Assembly: GCA_937862815.1 (NCBI GenBank)
Contig: CALMED010000002.1
Location: 1-64,000 of the forward strand
Length of the DNA: 64,000 nt
Reading direction: 5' to 3'
From: an uncultured Chitinophagaceae bacterium
GTDB lineage: Bacteria > Bacteroidota > Bacteroidia > Chitinophagales > Chitinophagaceae
The notes beneath the pieces were generated by a model. It did no database searches. It had not been told where the DNA came from and worked only from the letters and a program-made list of their open reading frames with translations. This document shows, piece after piece, positions 15,619 through 23,239 of this stretch (the first letter of the stretch is position 1; each line of letters starts with the position of its first letter). Position numbers and translations under genes: made by a program.

Positions 15619-17337
15619 ATGCTCAGCGCAGCCATCCAACCCCTGCCCCGGCATTTTCTGCCGGCCGGTTTTTCCGTTACTACCTGGGACCACCTGGAAC
15701 CTTTTTTCTCGCAACTGCTGGACCGGCCGCTGAATACGCGGGCCGACCTGGAGCAGTGGCTGCTCCACAGCAGTGAACTGGAAGCCGTGATCAGCGAAGA
15801 TGCCTGCTGGCGGCAGGTGCGCATGACCTGCGACACAGAAAACAAAGAGCTGGAAGAGGCCTTCAACTATTTCTATCTGGAGATCGCTCCGCGGATGCAG
15901 CCCTATGCCGATAAGCTCAACCGCAAGCTGGTGGACTGTCCGCTGACTGCCGAGGTTGACCCGGAAAAATATTTCACTTACCTGCGTTCCATCCGCAAGA
16001 GCATTGAGCTGTTCCGGGAGGAAAACATCCCGCTGCTGGCAGAGTTGAATGTGATGCAGCAGCAGTTCGGGCAGATTGCGGGTAAGATGACCATAGAGGT
16101 GAAGGGGCAGGAATACACCTTGCAGCAGGCCGCCAGATTCCTGGAGCAGCCCGACCGGGAACTCCGGGAGGAAGTGTACCGCAAGGTGCAGGAGCGGCGC
16201 TACCAGGACAGGGAAGCACTCAACGAGCTCTTCGGCAAGCTGGTGGATAAAAGACACCAGGTGGCCGTCAATGCCGGCTTTGCCAACTACCGCGACTTCA
16301 AGTTCAAGGAACTGGGACGGTTCGATTATACGCCCGACGACTGTTTCCGTTTTCACGACGCCATCCGGCAGCACGTGGTGCCGCTGGTGAAGCAACTGCA
16401 CGAGCATCAGCGTAAAGCCATAGGCGTTGATCAGCTGCGCCCCTGGGATATGGATGCCGAGCCGGCAGGTGTGCAGCCCCTGCAGCCTTTCCGCAACGGG
16501 GGAGAATTGCTGGAGAAAAGCATTGCCTGTTTCCGGCAACTGCATCCGTTCTTTGCCGACTGCCTCCTGAAGATGCAGGAGATGAATCGTTTTGACCTCG
16601 ACAGCCGCAAGGGCAAGGCACCCGGCGGTTACAACATGCCGCTGGCCGAGACCGGCGCACCCTTCATCTTCATGAATGCGGCGGGCACGCTGGATGACGT
16701 AACCACCATGGTGCACGAAGGCGGGCATGCCGTGCATTCGTTTCTCACGCACGGGCTGGAGCTCACCGGTTTCAAGGAATACGGCTCCGAAATTGCCGAA
16801 GTGGCCAGCATGGCCATGGAATTGTTCAGCATGGAGCACTGGGAGGTGTTTTTCCCCGACGTGGATGAACTGCGCCGGGCCCGCTTCCGGCAGCTGGAAC
16901 GGGTGCTCACCGTGCTGCCCTGGATTGCCCGCATTGATGCCTTCCAGCACTGGATCTACGAACATCCGTATCATACCGCCGAAGAACGCGGCGCTTACTG
17001 GATGCAGCTGGCCGAACAGTACAGCACCGGGATGGTGGACTACAGCGGGCTGGAGCACTACCGCCCCACCGAATGGCAGCGGCAGTTGCATCTTTTCGAA
17101 GTACCGTTCTACTACATTGAATACGGAATTGCCCAGCTGGGCGCCATCGGGTTGTGGATGCAGTTCCGGCAAAACCCGGAAGCGGCGCTGCAGAACTACA
17201 TGCATGCCCTGCAGCTGGGGGGAACCCGTCCGCTGCCGGAATTGTACGCCGCCGCCGGACTGAAATTTGACTTCTCACCGGAACACATTCAAACCCTGAT
17301 GGCCTTTGTGCAGCAGGAGATGGAAGCGTTGCAGTAA
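15619..17337 (+). CDS. M3 family oligoendopeptidase (PepF-like)
   Basis: A 572-residue cytosolic zinc metallopeptidase. The zinc motif HExxH is HEGGH (His366-His370), with the third ligand Glu expected in the following GSEIAEVASMAME helix. Upstream blocks GYNMP and PFIFMNAAGT match the oligoendopeptidase F subgroup. It would trim 6-15 residue peptides from protein turnover or uptake. Length and architecture are normal. The tandem repeat array begins 19 bp after its stop. Confidence 0.93.
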   Translation: MLSAAIQPLPRHFLPAGFSVTTWDHLEPFFSQLLDRPLNTRADLEQWLLHSSELEAVISEDACWRQVRMTCDTENKELEEAFNYFYLEIAPRMQPYADKLNRKLVDCPLTAEVDPEKYFTYLRSIRKSIELFREENIPLLAELNVMQQQFGQIAGKMTIEVKGQEYTLQQAARFLEQPDRELREEVYRKVQERRYQDREALNELFGKLVDKRHQVAVNAGFANYRDFKFKELGRFDYTPDDCFRFHDAIRQHVVPLVKQLHEHQRKAIGVDQLRPWDMDAEPAGVQPLQPFRNGGELLEKSIACFRQLHPFFADCLLKMQEMNRFDLDSRKGKAPGGYNMPLAETGAPFIFMNAAGTLDDVTTMVHEGGHAVHSFLTHGLELTGFKEYGSEIAEVASMAMELFSMEHWEVFFPDVDELRRARFRQLERVLTVLPWIARIDAFQHWIYEHPYHTAEERGAYWMQLAEQYSTGMVDYSGLEHYRPTEWQRQLHLFEVPFYYIEYGIAQLGAIGLWMQFRQNPEAALQNYMHALQLGGTRPLPELYAAAGLKFDFSPEHIQTLMAFVQQEMEALQ

Positions 17338-17356
17338 GATGCGTGGGCCGCCGGCC

Positions 17357-17640
17357 GGGTAGTGACTTGACGTAGTTGACAGATGACCGTGGATTGTTGA
17401 CGGGGTAGCGACTTGCGGCCGGAAGGTTCTTTACGTCATCCTTCATCGGTTCGCCTTGTGATGCGTTTTGGGCCGTCTGCAGTTTAACGTTTTGTTTCTT
17501 CCGGCCGCAAGATTCTCTCCATTTACACATCAGCACATTTACACCTTTTCACATTCGTTCCGGGAAACCGCCGCCAGGGTGTGCAACCGCTGGCGGGGGA
17601 ATGTGTCGTATCGTGGGCCGTTTGCCGTGGGCCGAAGGCC
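17357..17640. repeat. 284-bp tandem repeat, unit 1
   Basis: The first of two units that look identical base for base over 284 bp. Each unit is a mosaic: a TTGAC-rich part, an inverted-repeat-bounded segment (CTTGCGGCCGGAAG at 17412-17425, its complement at 17498-17511), a CACATTTACAC-rich part, a small stem (CCGCCAG/CTGGCGG) and a GTGGGCCGTTTGCC part. Short ORFs inside (about 63 codons, repeated exactly) have no recognisable protein character and are taken as chance. Confidence 0.9.
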
Positions 17641-17924
17641 GGGTAGTGACTTGACGTAGTTGACAGATGACCGTGGATTGTTGACGGGGTAGCGACTTGC
17701 GGCCGGAAGGTTCTTTACGTCATCCTTCATCGGTTCGCCTTGTGATGCGTTTTGGGCCGTCTGCAGTTTAACGTTTTGTTTCTTCCGGCCGCAAGATTCT
17801 CTCCATTTACACATCAGCACATTTACACCTTTTCACATTCGTTCCGGGAAACCGCCGCCAGGGTGTGCAACCGCTGGCGGGGGAATGTGTCGTATCGTGG
17901 GCCGTTTGCCGTGGGCCGAAGGCC
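17641..17924. repeat. 284-bp tandem repeat, unit 2
   Basis: An apparently perfect copy of unit 1, directly abutting it. The inverted-repeat arms fall at 17696-17709 and 17782-17795. Perfect identity implies recent duplication or gene conversion. Confidence 0.9.
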
Positions 17925-18089
17925 GGGTAGTGACTTGACGTAGTTGACAGATGACGGTGGATTGTTGACGGGGTAGCGACTTGCAGCCGGTTGGGTCTGT
18001 CCATTTACACATCAGCACATTTACACCTTTTCACATTCGTTCCGGGAAACCGCCGCCAGGGTGTGCAACCGCTGGCGGGGGATCGTGTC
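17925..18089. repeat. 284-bp tandem repeat, unit 3 (internally deleted)
   Basis: It begins like units 1 and 2 with few substitutions but lacks 86 nt. It keeps one inverted-repeat arm (CTTGCAGCCGGTTG, three changes) and then resumes at CCATTTACAC (18001). 86 nt equals one 14-nt arm plus the 72-nt loop. It ends near CTGGCGGGGGATCGTGTC. Confidence 0.85.
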
Positions 18090-18093
18090 AAAA

Positions 18094-18140
18094 AATCTGA
18101 AATCTGCAATCCCAAATCTGCAATCTGCAATCCCCAATCC
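18094..18140. repeat. Short degenerate tandem repeat (AATCTGxAATC type)
   Basis: A run of about five imperfect AATCTGCAATC/AATCCCC units adjoining the 284-bp array. Simple intergenic repeats of this flavour are common in Bacteroidota genomes. Nothing else is seen between here and the fur-family stop at 18166. Confidence 0.7.
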
Positions 18141-18165
18141 TTTTGCCCGGAACATCTATGAAATT

Positions 18166-18582
18166 TCACCGGCAGTTTTTACAAATCCCTTCCACCACCA
18201 TGTTGGCCTGCAGGGGCGCAAAGCCGGTGGGAAGTTTAACATCGGGTACCAACACATCGTCGAGGCAGGTAGTGGTGCCGCAGTGCTGGCAGATGAAGTG
18301 CACGTGATTGTCGTGGTGGTGTCCTTCCGCACACTCGTGTTTGCAGAGGGCGTATTTCACCGAGTTGTCCGGTGTGGGGATGGTGTGGATGAGGCCTTTT
18401 TCTTCAAAGGTCTGCAGCGTGCGGTAGATGGTGACGCGGTCAATTTTATCGCTGGTCCGCTTTTCAATATCCGAGTGCGCCAGGGCGCCCGGCGCATCGT
18501 AGAAGAGCCCGAGTATCTGCAACCGGCTGTCGGTGATGCTGAGGCTGTTCTTTTTCAGGATGGTGCGGATGGCTTCGCTCAT
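18166..18582 (-). CDS. Fur-family metalloregulator (Zur/PerR-like)
   Basis: A 138-residue winged-helix repressor. The N-terminal domain has the recognition-helix context DRVTIYRTLQTFEEKGL; the C-terminal dimerisation domain carries a His-rich loop (ECAEGHHHDNHVHF) and two cysteine pairs (CQHC and CKNC) for structural zinc. It controls metal-uptake or stress genes by binding palindromic operators in the metal-loaded form. The neighbouring MerC and SCO genes and the palindrome at 19311-19331 suggest zinc (Zur-type) or copper-linked control, which is inferred. It lies 12 bp downstream of the SCO gene in the same operon. Confidence 0.9.
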   Translation of the reverse strand: MSEAIRTILKKNSLSITDSRLQILGLFYDAPGALAHSDIEKRTSDKIDRVTIYRTLQTFEEKGLIHTIPTPDNSVKYALCKHECAEGHHHDNHVHFICQHCGTTTCLDDVLVPDVKLPTGFAPLQANMVVEGICKNCR

Positions 18583-18594
18583 GCTGTAAATTAC

Positions 18595-19251
18595 TCAATT
18601 GGGGTTGTTCTGAAAAATGCCGTTCACAAAACGGGGGCCGCTGTAGCGTTCGGTCATCACGAGGCGGATGTCTTTCCGCAGCTTCTTCAGTTCCTTTTCG
18701 TCCAGTCCGTCATAAATGCCCCGCACCCCGCCGGCCCGGTCCACCAGTGCAAAGAGCTGGGTGTGGATGAACTGTTCTTCAATGGCGGCCTGTTCGTTGT
18801 TCTGGTCGTCGAGCAGGTAACTCTTCCGCGCCGCCTCGTACAGTTTTTCCTTGGTGCCGGTAAGCAGCAGCCACCGTTCAGGGCTGATCTGCAACGAATC
18901 GCCGTATTGCTTCAGCCGGGCCACCGAATCGGTACCCGGATCCACGGTATGGCTCAGGATCAGGAAGTCGGGTTCCCCTGCAAATTCTTTGTACAGGACG
19001 AGCATGTTGGTATTCATTTTGGGACAGATGCCCTTGCACGTGGTAAAGAAAAACTCCACCACCTGCACCCGCCCGGCCACGTTACGGTTGGTAATGGTAT
19101 CGCCCTGCTGGCTCACAAAGGCAAACTCCTTCACATCGTTGATCACCGGCAGTTTCTTGCGCCACCAGTCGGTACCCCAGAACAGGGCCAGGTAAAATCC
19201 ACCCAACAGCACCACAAAAAATACGGCGTAATACAGCAGTTTCTTCATCAT
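18595..19251 (-). CDS. SCO1/SenC/PrrC family protein
   Basis: A 218-residue membrane-anchored thioredoxin-fold protein: one N-terminal helix (LLYYAVFFVVLLGGFYLAL), then a periplasmic domain with the copper-binding CxxxC motif CKGIC and a later His (EEQFIHTQLF). SCO proteins deliver copper to the CuA site of cytochrome oxidases or act as thiol reductants. ATG 19251 (or 19248) is chosen over the TTG at 19269 because the latter overlaps the predicted -7 box. It heads an operon with the Fur-family gene and is divergent from MerC, sharing a ~100-bp control region. Confidence 0.9.
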   Translation of the reverse strand: MMKKLLYYAVFFVVLLGGFYLALFWGTDWWRKKLPVINDVKEFAFVSQQGDTITNRNVAGRVQVVEFFFTTCKGICPKMNTNMLVLYKEFAGEPDFLILSHTVDPGTDSVARLKQYGDSLQISPERWLLLTGTKEKLYEAARKSYLLDDQNNEQAAIEEQFIHTQLFALVDRAGGVRGIYDGLDEKELKKLRKDIRLVMTERYSGPRFVNGIFQNNPN

Positions 19252-19266
19252 ATCCGAAATTGACGG

Positions 19267-19274
19267 CAAAGGTA
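19267..19274 (-). promoter_or_regulatory. -7 element of the SCO/fur operon
   Basis: On the minus strand it reads TACCTTTG, an exact TAnnTTTG, about 16 nt before ATG 19251. No clear -33 TTTG is present, so activation or a weak promoter is possible. Confidence 0.45.
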
Positions 19275-19310
19275 CGAAGGGGTGGGGCAGGAGCCGCGCC
19301 TGATATTAAT

Positions 19311-19342
19311 ATTTGCAATTCTGTTGCAAATTTGTACTTTTG
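19311..19342 (+). promoter_or_regulatory. merC promoter overlapped by a perfect 8-5-8 palindrome (Zur/Fur-type operator)
   Basis: ATTTGCAA-TTCTG-TTGCAAAT (19311-19331) is a perfect inverted repeat. It covers the -33 TTTG (19312-19315) and the spacer of a consensus promoter whose -7 box is TACTTTTG (19335-19342, spacing 19). The predicted transcript start is only a few bases before ATG 19352, so the mRNA is nearly leaderless. Binding by the adjacent Fur-family protein is inferred. Confidence 0.6.
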
Positions 19343-19351
19343 TTGTCCCGT

Positions 19352-19750
19352 ATGAATATCCGCATCAACTGGCAGGCACTCGGCATCAGCGCATCCCTGA
19401 TCTGCGCCATTCACTGCGCCATCACCCCCTTGCTGCTCAGCAGCCTTCCCCTCTTTGGCATCAACCTGGTGCACAACCTGTGGGTGGAGCTGGTATTGCT
19501 GGGTACGGCTTTTGTGCTGGGGATTTCCACCCTCTGGCACGGCTACCGGCGGCACCATCACCGGCTACTGACGCTGGGCATTTTTACCCTGGGCATCGGG
19601 TTGTTTGTGTTGCACCAGTTTATCAATTTCCCCTACGATACCCTCTTGCTCATCCTGCCGGGCATCGCTGCTATTCTTACGGCGCATTACCTCAACCACC
19701 GGTTTTGCCGGCAGGCCAACCATTGCCATACGAGCGACTGTAACCACTGA
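19352..19750 (+). CDS. MerC domain-containing membrane protein
   Basis: A 132-residue inner-membrane protein with four hydrophobic helices. The first helix carries CAIHCAITP, the Cys-x-x-x-Cys seen in MerC mercuric transporters, and the C-terminus is rich in His and Cys (HRFCRQANHCHTSDCNH), suggesting metal binding. MerC-like genes in Bacteroidota are often under Zur-type control, so transport or sensing of zinc or another soft metal is a reasonable guess. ATG 19352 lies directly after the promoter-operator described separately; earlier in-frame codons overlap that operator. Confidence 0.85.
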   Translation: MNIRINWQALGISASLICAIHCAITPLLLSSLPLFGINLVHNLWVELVLLGTAFVLGISTLWHGYRRHHHRLLTLGIFTLGIGLFVLHQFINFPYDTLLLILPGIAAILTAHYLNHRFCRQANHCHTSDCNH

Positions 19751-19789
19751 TTTTTCATTTTCTTAGCAAGACTCCAGGCCGCCTGCCCG

Positions 19790-19797
19790 TAGTTTTG
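19790..19797 (+). promoter_or_regulatory. -7 element for the DUF3817 gene
   Basis: TAGTTTTG matches TAnnTTTG 16 nt before ATG 19814. No clear -33 box. Confidence 0.4.
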
Positions 19798-19813
19798 CAT
19801 CTCAATTTCTGCC

Positions 19814-20125
19814 ATGACTCCTCTTCAACTGCTGCGAAAAACAGGTATTGCCGAAGGGTTATCCTTCCTCGTGCTCCTGCTTATTGCCATGCCCCTCAAA
19901 TATTTTTACGGCCAACCCATCGCGGTGAAATACGTTGGCTGGGCGCACGGGATGTTGTTTGTGGCCTATGTGGGACTGGCCTACTACGTGAAGGAGACCC
20001 TGGGCTGGCCCTTCCGCAAATTTCTCTACGCCTTTATCGCCGCCTGGCTGCCCCTGGGCACGTTTGTGTACGACCGCCAGTTGCGGAAGGAAGAAGTACT
20101 TCAGTTGGAAAAAGCGAAAGCCTGA
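19814..20125 (+). CDS. DUF3817 family membrane protein
   Basis: A 103-residue protein with three membrane helices, conserved in many bacteria as DUF3817: TGIAEGLSFLVLLLIAMPLKYF, a VGWAHGMLFVAYV helix with the family Gly-x-x-His, and FLYAFIAAWLPLGTFVYDRQLR. The function is unknown; related proteins are fused to or adjacent to membrane transporters. It follows MerC and is followed 36 bp later by a Cys-motif protein, each with its own promoter-like box. Confidence 0.88.
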   Translation: MTPLQLLRKTGIAEGLSFLVLLLIAMPLKYFYGQPIAVKYVGWAHGMLFVAYVGLAYYVKETLGWPFRKFLYAFIAAWLPLGTFVYDRQLRKEEVLQLEKAKA

Positions 20126-20161
20126 CTTCTTGTTTTCCGGCCGGTTTTGTAGCTTTCGGGC

Positions 20162-20929
20162 ATGAATGAAAAACACTATATCCCCGGTATTTACAATTAT
20201 TGCGACAACTGGTGCCAACGCTGCGCCTTTACGAGCCGCTGTCGCAGTTATGCCCGGCAACATGCTGCCGGCTCTCCCGACCCCGATAATTTTGTGGAAG
20301 CTGTGTCGGACCAGTTCGACCAGGTTAAAGACATGCTGCAGCAAACCGCTTCCCGGCTGGGCATCAGCCTGGATGTGGAAGGGCCGGAAGCGGCCGAACA
20401 TGTTGCCGATCATCTCGAACAGCGCCGCCAGCTGCGCCAGCACCCACTGGCCGTTTACACCCTGCTCTATGCCAACCAGGCCCGGGCCTGGCTGCGGTCG
20501 CAGGATGCCGATGAGGCGGCGCGGGAATGGACCCGGAAGCTGGAGCTGGGTTTGCTCACGGAGGAGCAGGTGCAGGCCGAAATGGATGAGTTGCGGGAGC
20601 CCCTCGAGGTGATTGCCTGGTATATGCATTTTCTGCATGTAAAGACCTGCCGGGCGCTGGCTTCCCGGGCTTCGGATACAGGCTGGTCGGCCGCCAACGG
20701 GTATCCCTCCGATGCCGACGGTTCGGCCAAGGTGGCGCTCATTGCCTGCGAACGCAGCATCGCTGCCTGGAATGCCGTGCTGCTGCTGAAGCCGGAAGCG
20801 GAAGATGAAATCCTTGATCTGCTGGCATTGCTGCAGCAGCTGTCCCGCGATATTGCCAACGAATTTCCCGGCTATGCGGCCTTCCGCCGCCCGGGATTTG
20901 ACGATGAAGCGGCCGGCGACAACCTGTAA
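20162..20929 (+). CDS. Conserved hypothetical protein with N-terminal Cys cluster
   Basis: A 255-residue soluble protein. The N-terminus holds Cys14, Cys18, Cys21 and Cys27 (YCDNWCQRC…SRC), a spacing able to bind zinc or an iron-sulfur cluster. The rest is an acidic, all-helical domain with many Ala, Gln and Glu residues and a conserved-looking WYMHFLHVKTCRAL helix. There is no signal peptide. I do not recognise the family; the pattern of a Cys knuckle plus a helical bundle might suit a metal-sensing or scaffold protein. A TAGCTTTC box at 20150-20157 sits just before the ATG, implying a nearly leaderless message. Confidence 0.7.
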   Translation: MNEKHYIPGIYNYCDNWCQRCAFTSRCRSYARQHAAGSPDPDNFVEAVSDQFDQVKDMLQQTASRLGISLDVEGPEAAEHVADHLEQRRQLRQHPLAVYTLLYANQARAWLRSQDADEAAREWTRKLELGLLTEEQVQAEMDELREPLEVIAWYMHFLHVKTCRALASRASDTGWSAANGYPSDADGSAKVALIACERSIAAWNAVLLLKPEAEDEILDLLALLQQLSRDIANEFPGYAAFRRPGFDDEAAGDNL

Positions 20930-20996
20930 GTTTTCCCTGCATCCGCCCATCCATTCTGTTGGTGTTTTGTTCGGGGGAATCCTGTAATTTCCCTCC

Positions 20997-22331
20997 ATGA
21001 GTAAGCATGTATGTGTCATTGGTGCCGGTCCCAGCGGTATCACGGCCGCCAAGAACCTGCTGGACGAAGGTCTGCGGGTGACCGTGTACGACTACGGCAA
21101 AGAGGTGGGCGGCAACTGGGTGTTCACCGAGGAGGAGAGCCACAGCAGTGTGTTTGAAACCACCCACATCATTTCCTCTAAAACCCTGAGCCAGTACGAG
21201 GATTTCCCGATGCCCGATGCGTACCCCGACTATCCCGGGCACGTGCAGTTGAAACAGTATTTTCAGGCCTATGCCAACCACTTCGGCTTGCTGCCGTATA
21301 TTCAGTTTGAAACCCTGGTGCAACACTGCGGGCGCCTGCCCGACGGGCGGTGGGAAGTGACCACGGTGCAGCACGGCCGGGAACACAAAGCCGTCTTTGA
21401 TGCGCTGGCGGTGTGCAACGGCCATCACTGGCAACCACGTTGGCCCAAGCTCCCCGGCACGTTTACCGGCGAATACCTGCACTCGCACCAGGTGAAGCGC
21501 TTTGCCCGGTTCAAAGACAAACGGGTGCTGGTGATTGGCGGGGGCAACAGCGCCTGCGATGTGGCCGTTGAAAGCAGCCGGGTGGCTGCCCGGGTGGATC
21601 TCAGCTGGCGGCGCGGCTACTGGGTGGCGCCCAAATTTCTGATGGGCAAGCCCGCCGATGTGTTCAGCCACCAGATCGACTGGCTGCCCCGCTGGTTGTG
21701 GCGGCGCCTGGTACATCTCTCGCTTTTCATCCGCCACGGCCGGCATGCGCAATACGGCCTGCAGCAACCGGAAGGCCCCATCGGCAGTCATCATCCCACC
21801 ATCAACGAAGATCTATTTTATACCATCCGCCACGGTAAGATTCATCCCCGCGTGGATGTGGATCATGCAGCAGGTAATACGGTTACGTTCAAAGATGGCA
21901 GCACCGGCGAATATGACTGCATCGTGGCCTGCACCGGCTATGTCATCGCCCATCCTTTCTTTGAAAAAAGCTTACTTGATTACAGTGAAGGCGATGTGCC
22001 CCTTTGGCTGCGCATGCTGCATCCCTCCATCAACAACCTCTATTTCATCGGGCTGTTTCAGCCGCTGGGGTGCATCTGGCCCGGGAGTGAACTGCAGAGT
22101 AAAATCATGGCCCGGGAGCTGGCCGGCAAGTGGCAGCGGCCCGGCAACCTGCAGCAGTTAATAGAGGCGGAGTTAAGGAACCCCGACTTCCGGCAGGTCA
22201 ATACCCCCCGTCATACCATAACGGTGGACCATCACCGCTTCCGCAAGCGGCTGTTGCAGCAGCTGCCGCGGGATTATGTGCGGCGGGAACCTCTTGTTGC
22301 ACCTCAACCCGTAGCAGCGCATGCACATTGA
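20997..22331 (+). CDS. Flavin-containing monooxygenase-like oxidoreductase
   Basis: A 444-residue FAD/NADPH-dependent enzyme. The FAD-binding GxGxxG is GAGPSG (residues 9-14), the FMO-identifying F-x-G-x3-H motif is FTGEYLHSH (about 155-163), and the NADPH-binding GGGNSA follows near residue 180, with ACTGY near the C-terminal third. Such enzymes oxygenate soft nucleophiles (N or S) or act as Baeyer-Villiger oxidases. The substrate is unknown. It overlaps the next gene by 11 bp, so an alpha/beta hydrolase is translated with it, which fits oxidation followed by hydrolysis of the same compound. Confidence 0.9.
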   Translation: MSKHVCVIGAGPSGITAAKNLLDEGLRVTVYDYGKEVGGNWVFTEEESHSSVFETTHIISSKTLSQYEDFPMPDAYPDYPGHVQLKQYFQAYANHFGLLPYIQFETLVQHCGRLPDGRWEVTTVQHGREHKAVFDALAVCNGHHWQPRWPKLPGTFTGEYLHSHQVKRFARFKDKRVLVIGGGNSACDVAVESSRVAARVDLSWRRGYWVAPKFLMGKPADVFSHQIDWLPRWLWRRLVHLSLFIRHGRHAQYGLQQPEGPIGSHHPTINEDLFYTIRHGKIHPRVDVDHAAGNTVTFKDGSTGEYDCIVACTGYVIAHPFFEKSLLDYSEGDVPLWLRMLHPSINNLYFIGLFQPLGCIWPGSELQSKIMARELAGKWQRPGNLQQLIEAELRNPDFRQVNTPRHTITVDHHRFRKRLLQQLPRDYVRREPLVAPQPVAAHAH

Positions 22332-23106
22332 AACCCTGCACCTCCCTGCTGCCGGTCCGGCAAAGGGCACGGTCGTACTCCTGCATGGCGTGTGTTTCGG
22401 CGCCTGGTACTGGGAAGATAATTTTCTGCCCTGGCTGGCGGCCCGGGGCTACCATGCGGTGGCGCTGAGCTACCGCAACCACGGGAACAGTGCGGCCCGG
22501 GGCGCCCTGCGCTGGCGCCGCATCCGCGAATACCTGGCCGATGTGCATGCCGTGGTGCAGCAACACCAAGGCCCCATCTATCTCGTGGGTCACAGCATGG
22601 GCGGCAACCTGGTGCAGCGTTACCTGCGTTGGCACCCCGATCCCCGCATCCGGAAAGCGGTGCTGCTCTGCACGGTGCCCGACCGCGGCATCGCCGGCGC
22701 CACCTGGCAGGTGCTGCGGCGCTACCCGCTGGCTTTCCTGCAGGCCCTGGCCACCCTGAGTTTTGTGCCGGTGTTCAACAACCGGGAACGGGCGTCCCGC
22801 CTGCTCTTCGGGCCGGCAACACCCGACCAACGCATGCAGGACGTGATTGCCCGCATGCAGGACGAAAGTTTCCGGGCGTACCTCGATCTGTTCCTCCCCC
22901 TGTCGTCCCGCCAACAACCCAACGGAGTACCCTTGCTGCTGATTGGCGGACAGGCCGATGCACTCATAACGCCCGCCAGCCTGCAACAGTCGGCCCGCCG
23001 GCTGCAGGCACCGCTGGTGTTTTTTCCCGGCGGACATAACCTCAACCTCGAGCCCGGCTGGGAGGCCGTAGCGCAACGGGTGGTGGCATTTTTTGAAGCA
23101 GAGTGA
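22321..23106 (+). CDS. Alpha/beta hydrolase
   Basis: A 261-residue cytosolic alpha/beta-hydrolase. The oxyanion loop is LLHGVCFGAWYW, the nucleophile Ser92 is in GHSMGG, the acid is probably Asp in GGQADALIT and the base His in GGHNLNLE. Likely an esterase or lactonase. The ATG lies inside the FMO gene (11-bp overlap), giving tight translational coupling. There is no terminator-like hairpin directly after it. Confidence 0.92.
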   Translation: MHIETLHLPAAGPAKGTVVLLHGVCFGAWYWEDNFLPWLAARGYHAVALSYRNHGNSAARGALRWRRIREYLADVHAVVQQHQGPIYLVGHSMGGNLVQRYLRWHPDPRIRKAVLLCTVPDRGIAGATWQVLRRYPLAFLQALATLSFVPVFNNRERASRLLFGPATPDQRMQDVIARMQDESFRAYLDLFLPLSSRQQPNGVPLLLIGGQADALITPASLQQSARRLQAPLVFFPGGHNLNLEPGWEAVAQRVVAFFEAE

Positions 23107-23164
23107 ACACGGGTTAATCTGTTCCCGAAATCTTAAAAAATTCTTATTAGTTAGCGGTTGCAGG

Positions 23165-23193
23165 TTGTACGCCCGGCAGTTCTGTTAGTTTTG
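23165..23193 (+). promoter_or_regulatory. Promoter of the outer-membrane beta-barrel gene
   Basis: TTG (23165-23167), an 18-nt spacer and TAGTTTTG (23186-23193) match the Bacteroidota consensus. The leader to ATG 23240 is about 40 nt. Confidence 0.5.
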
Positions 23194-23239
23194 CGGCATC
23201 GTTATCCCCCGGAGAAGGCCGGGTACAACCAAACTGTAC

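Noticed and set aside
17468..17943. Two identical 63-codon plus-strand ORFs inside the repeats
   Set aside because: Identity merely reflects the DNA repeat; there is no ribosome-binding context, and they run across unit boundaries.
17357..18089. Possible CRISPR array or coding repeat
   Set aside because: The repeat unit is 284 bp with no spacer/repeat alternation, no cas gene is nearby, and the small ORFs carry no protein signature.
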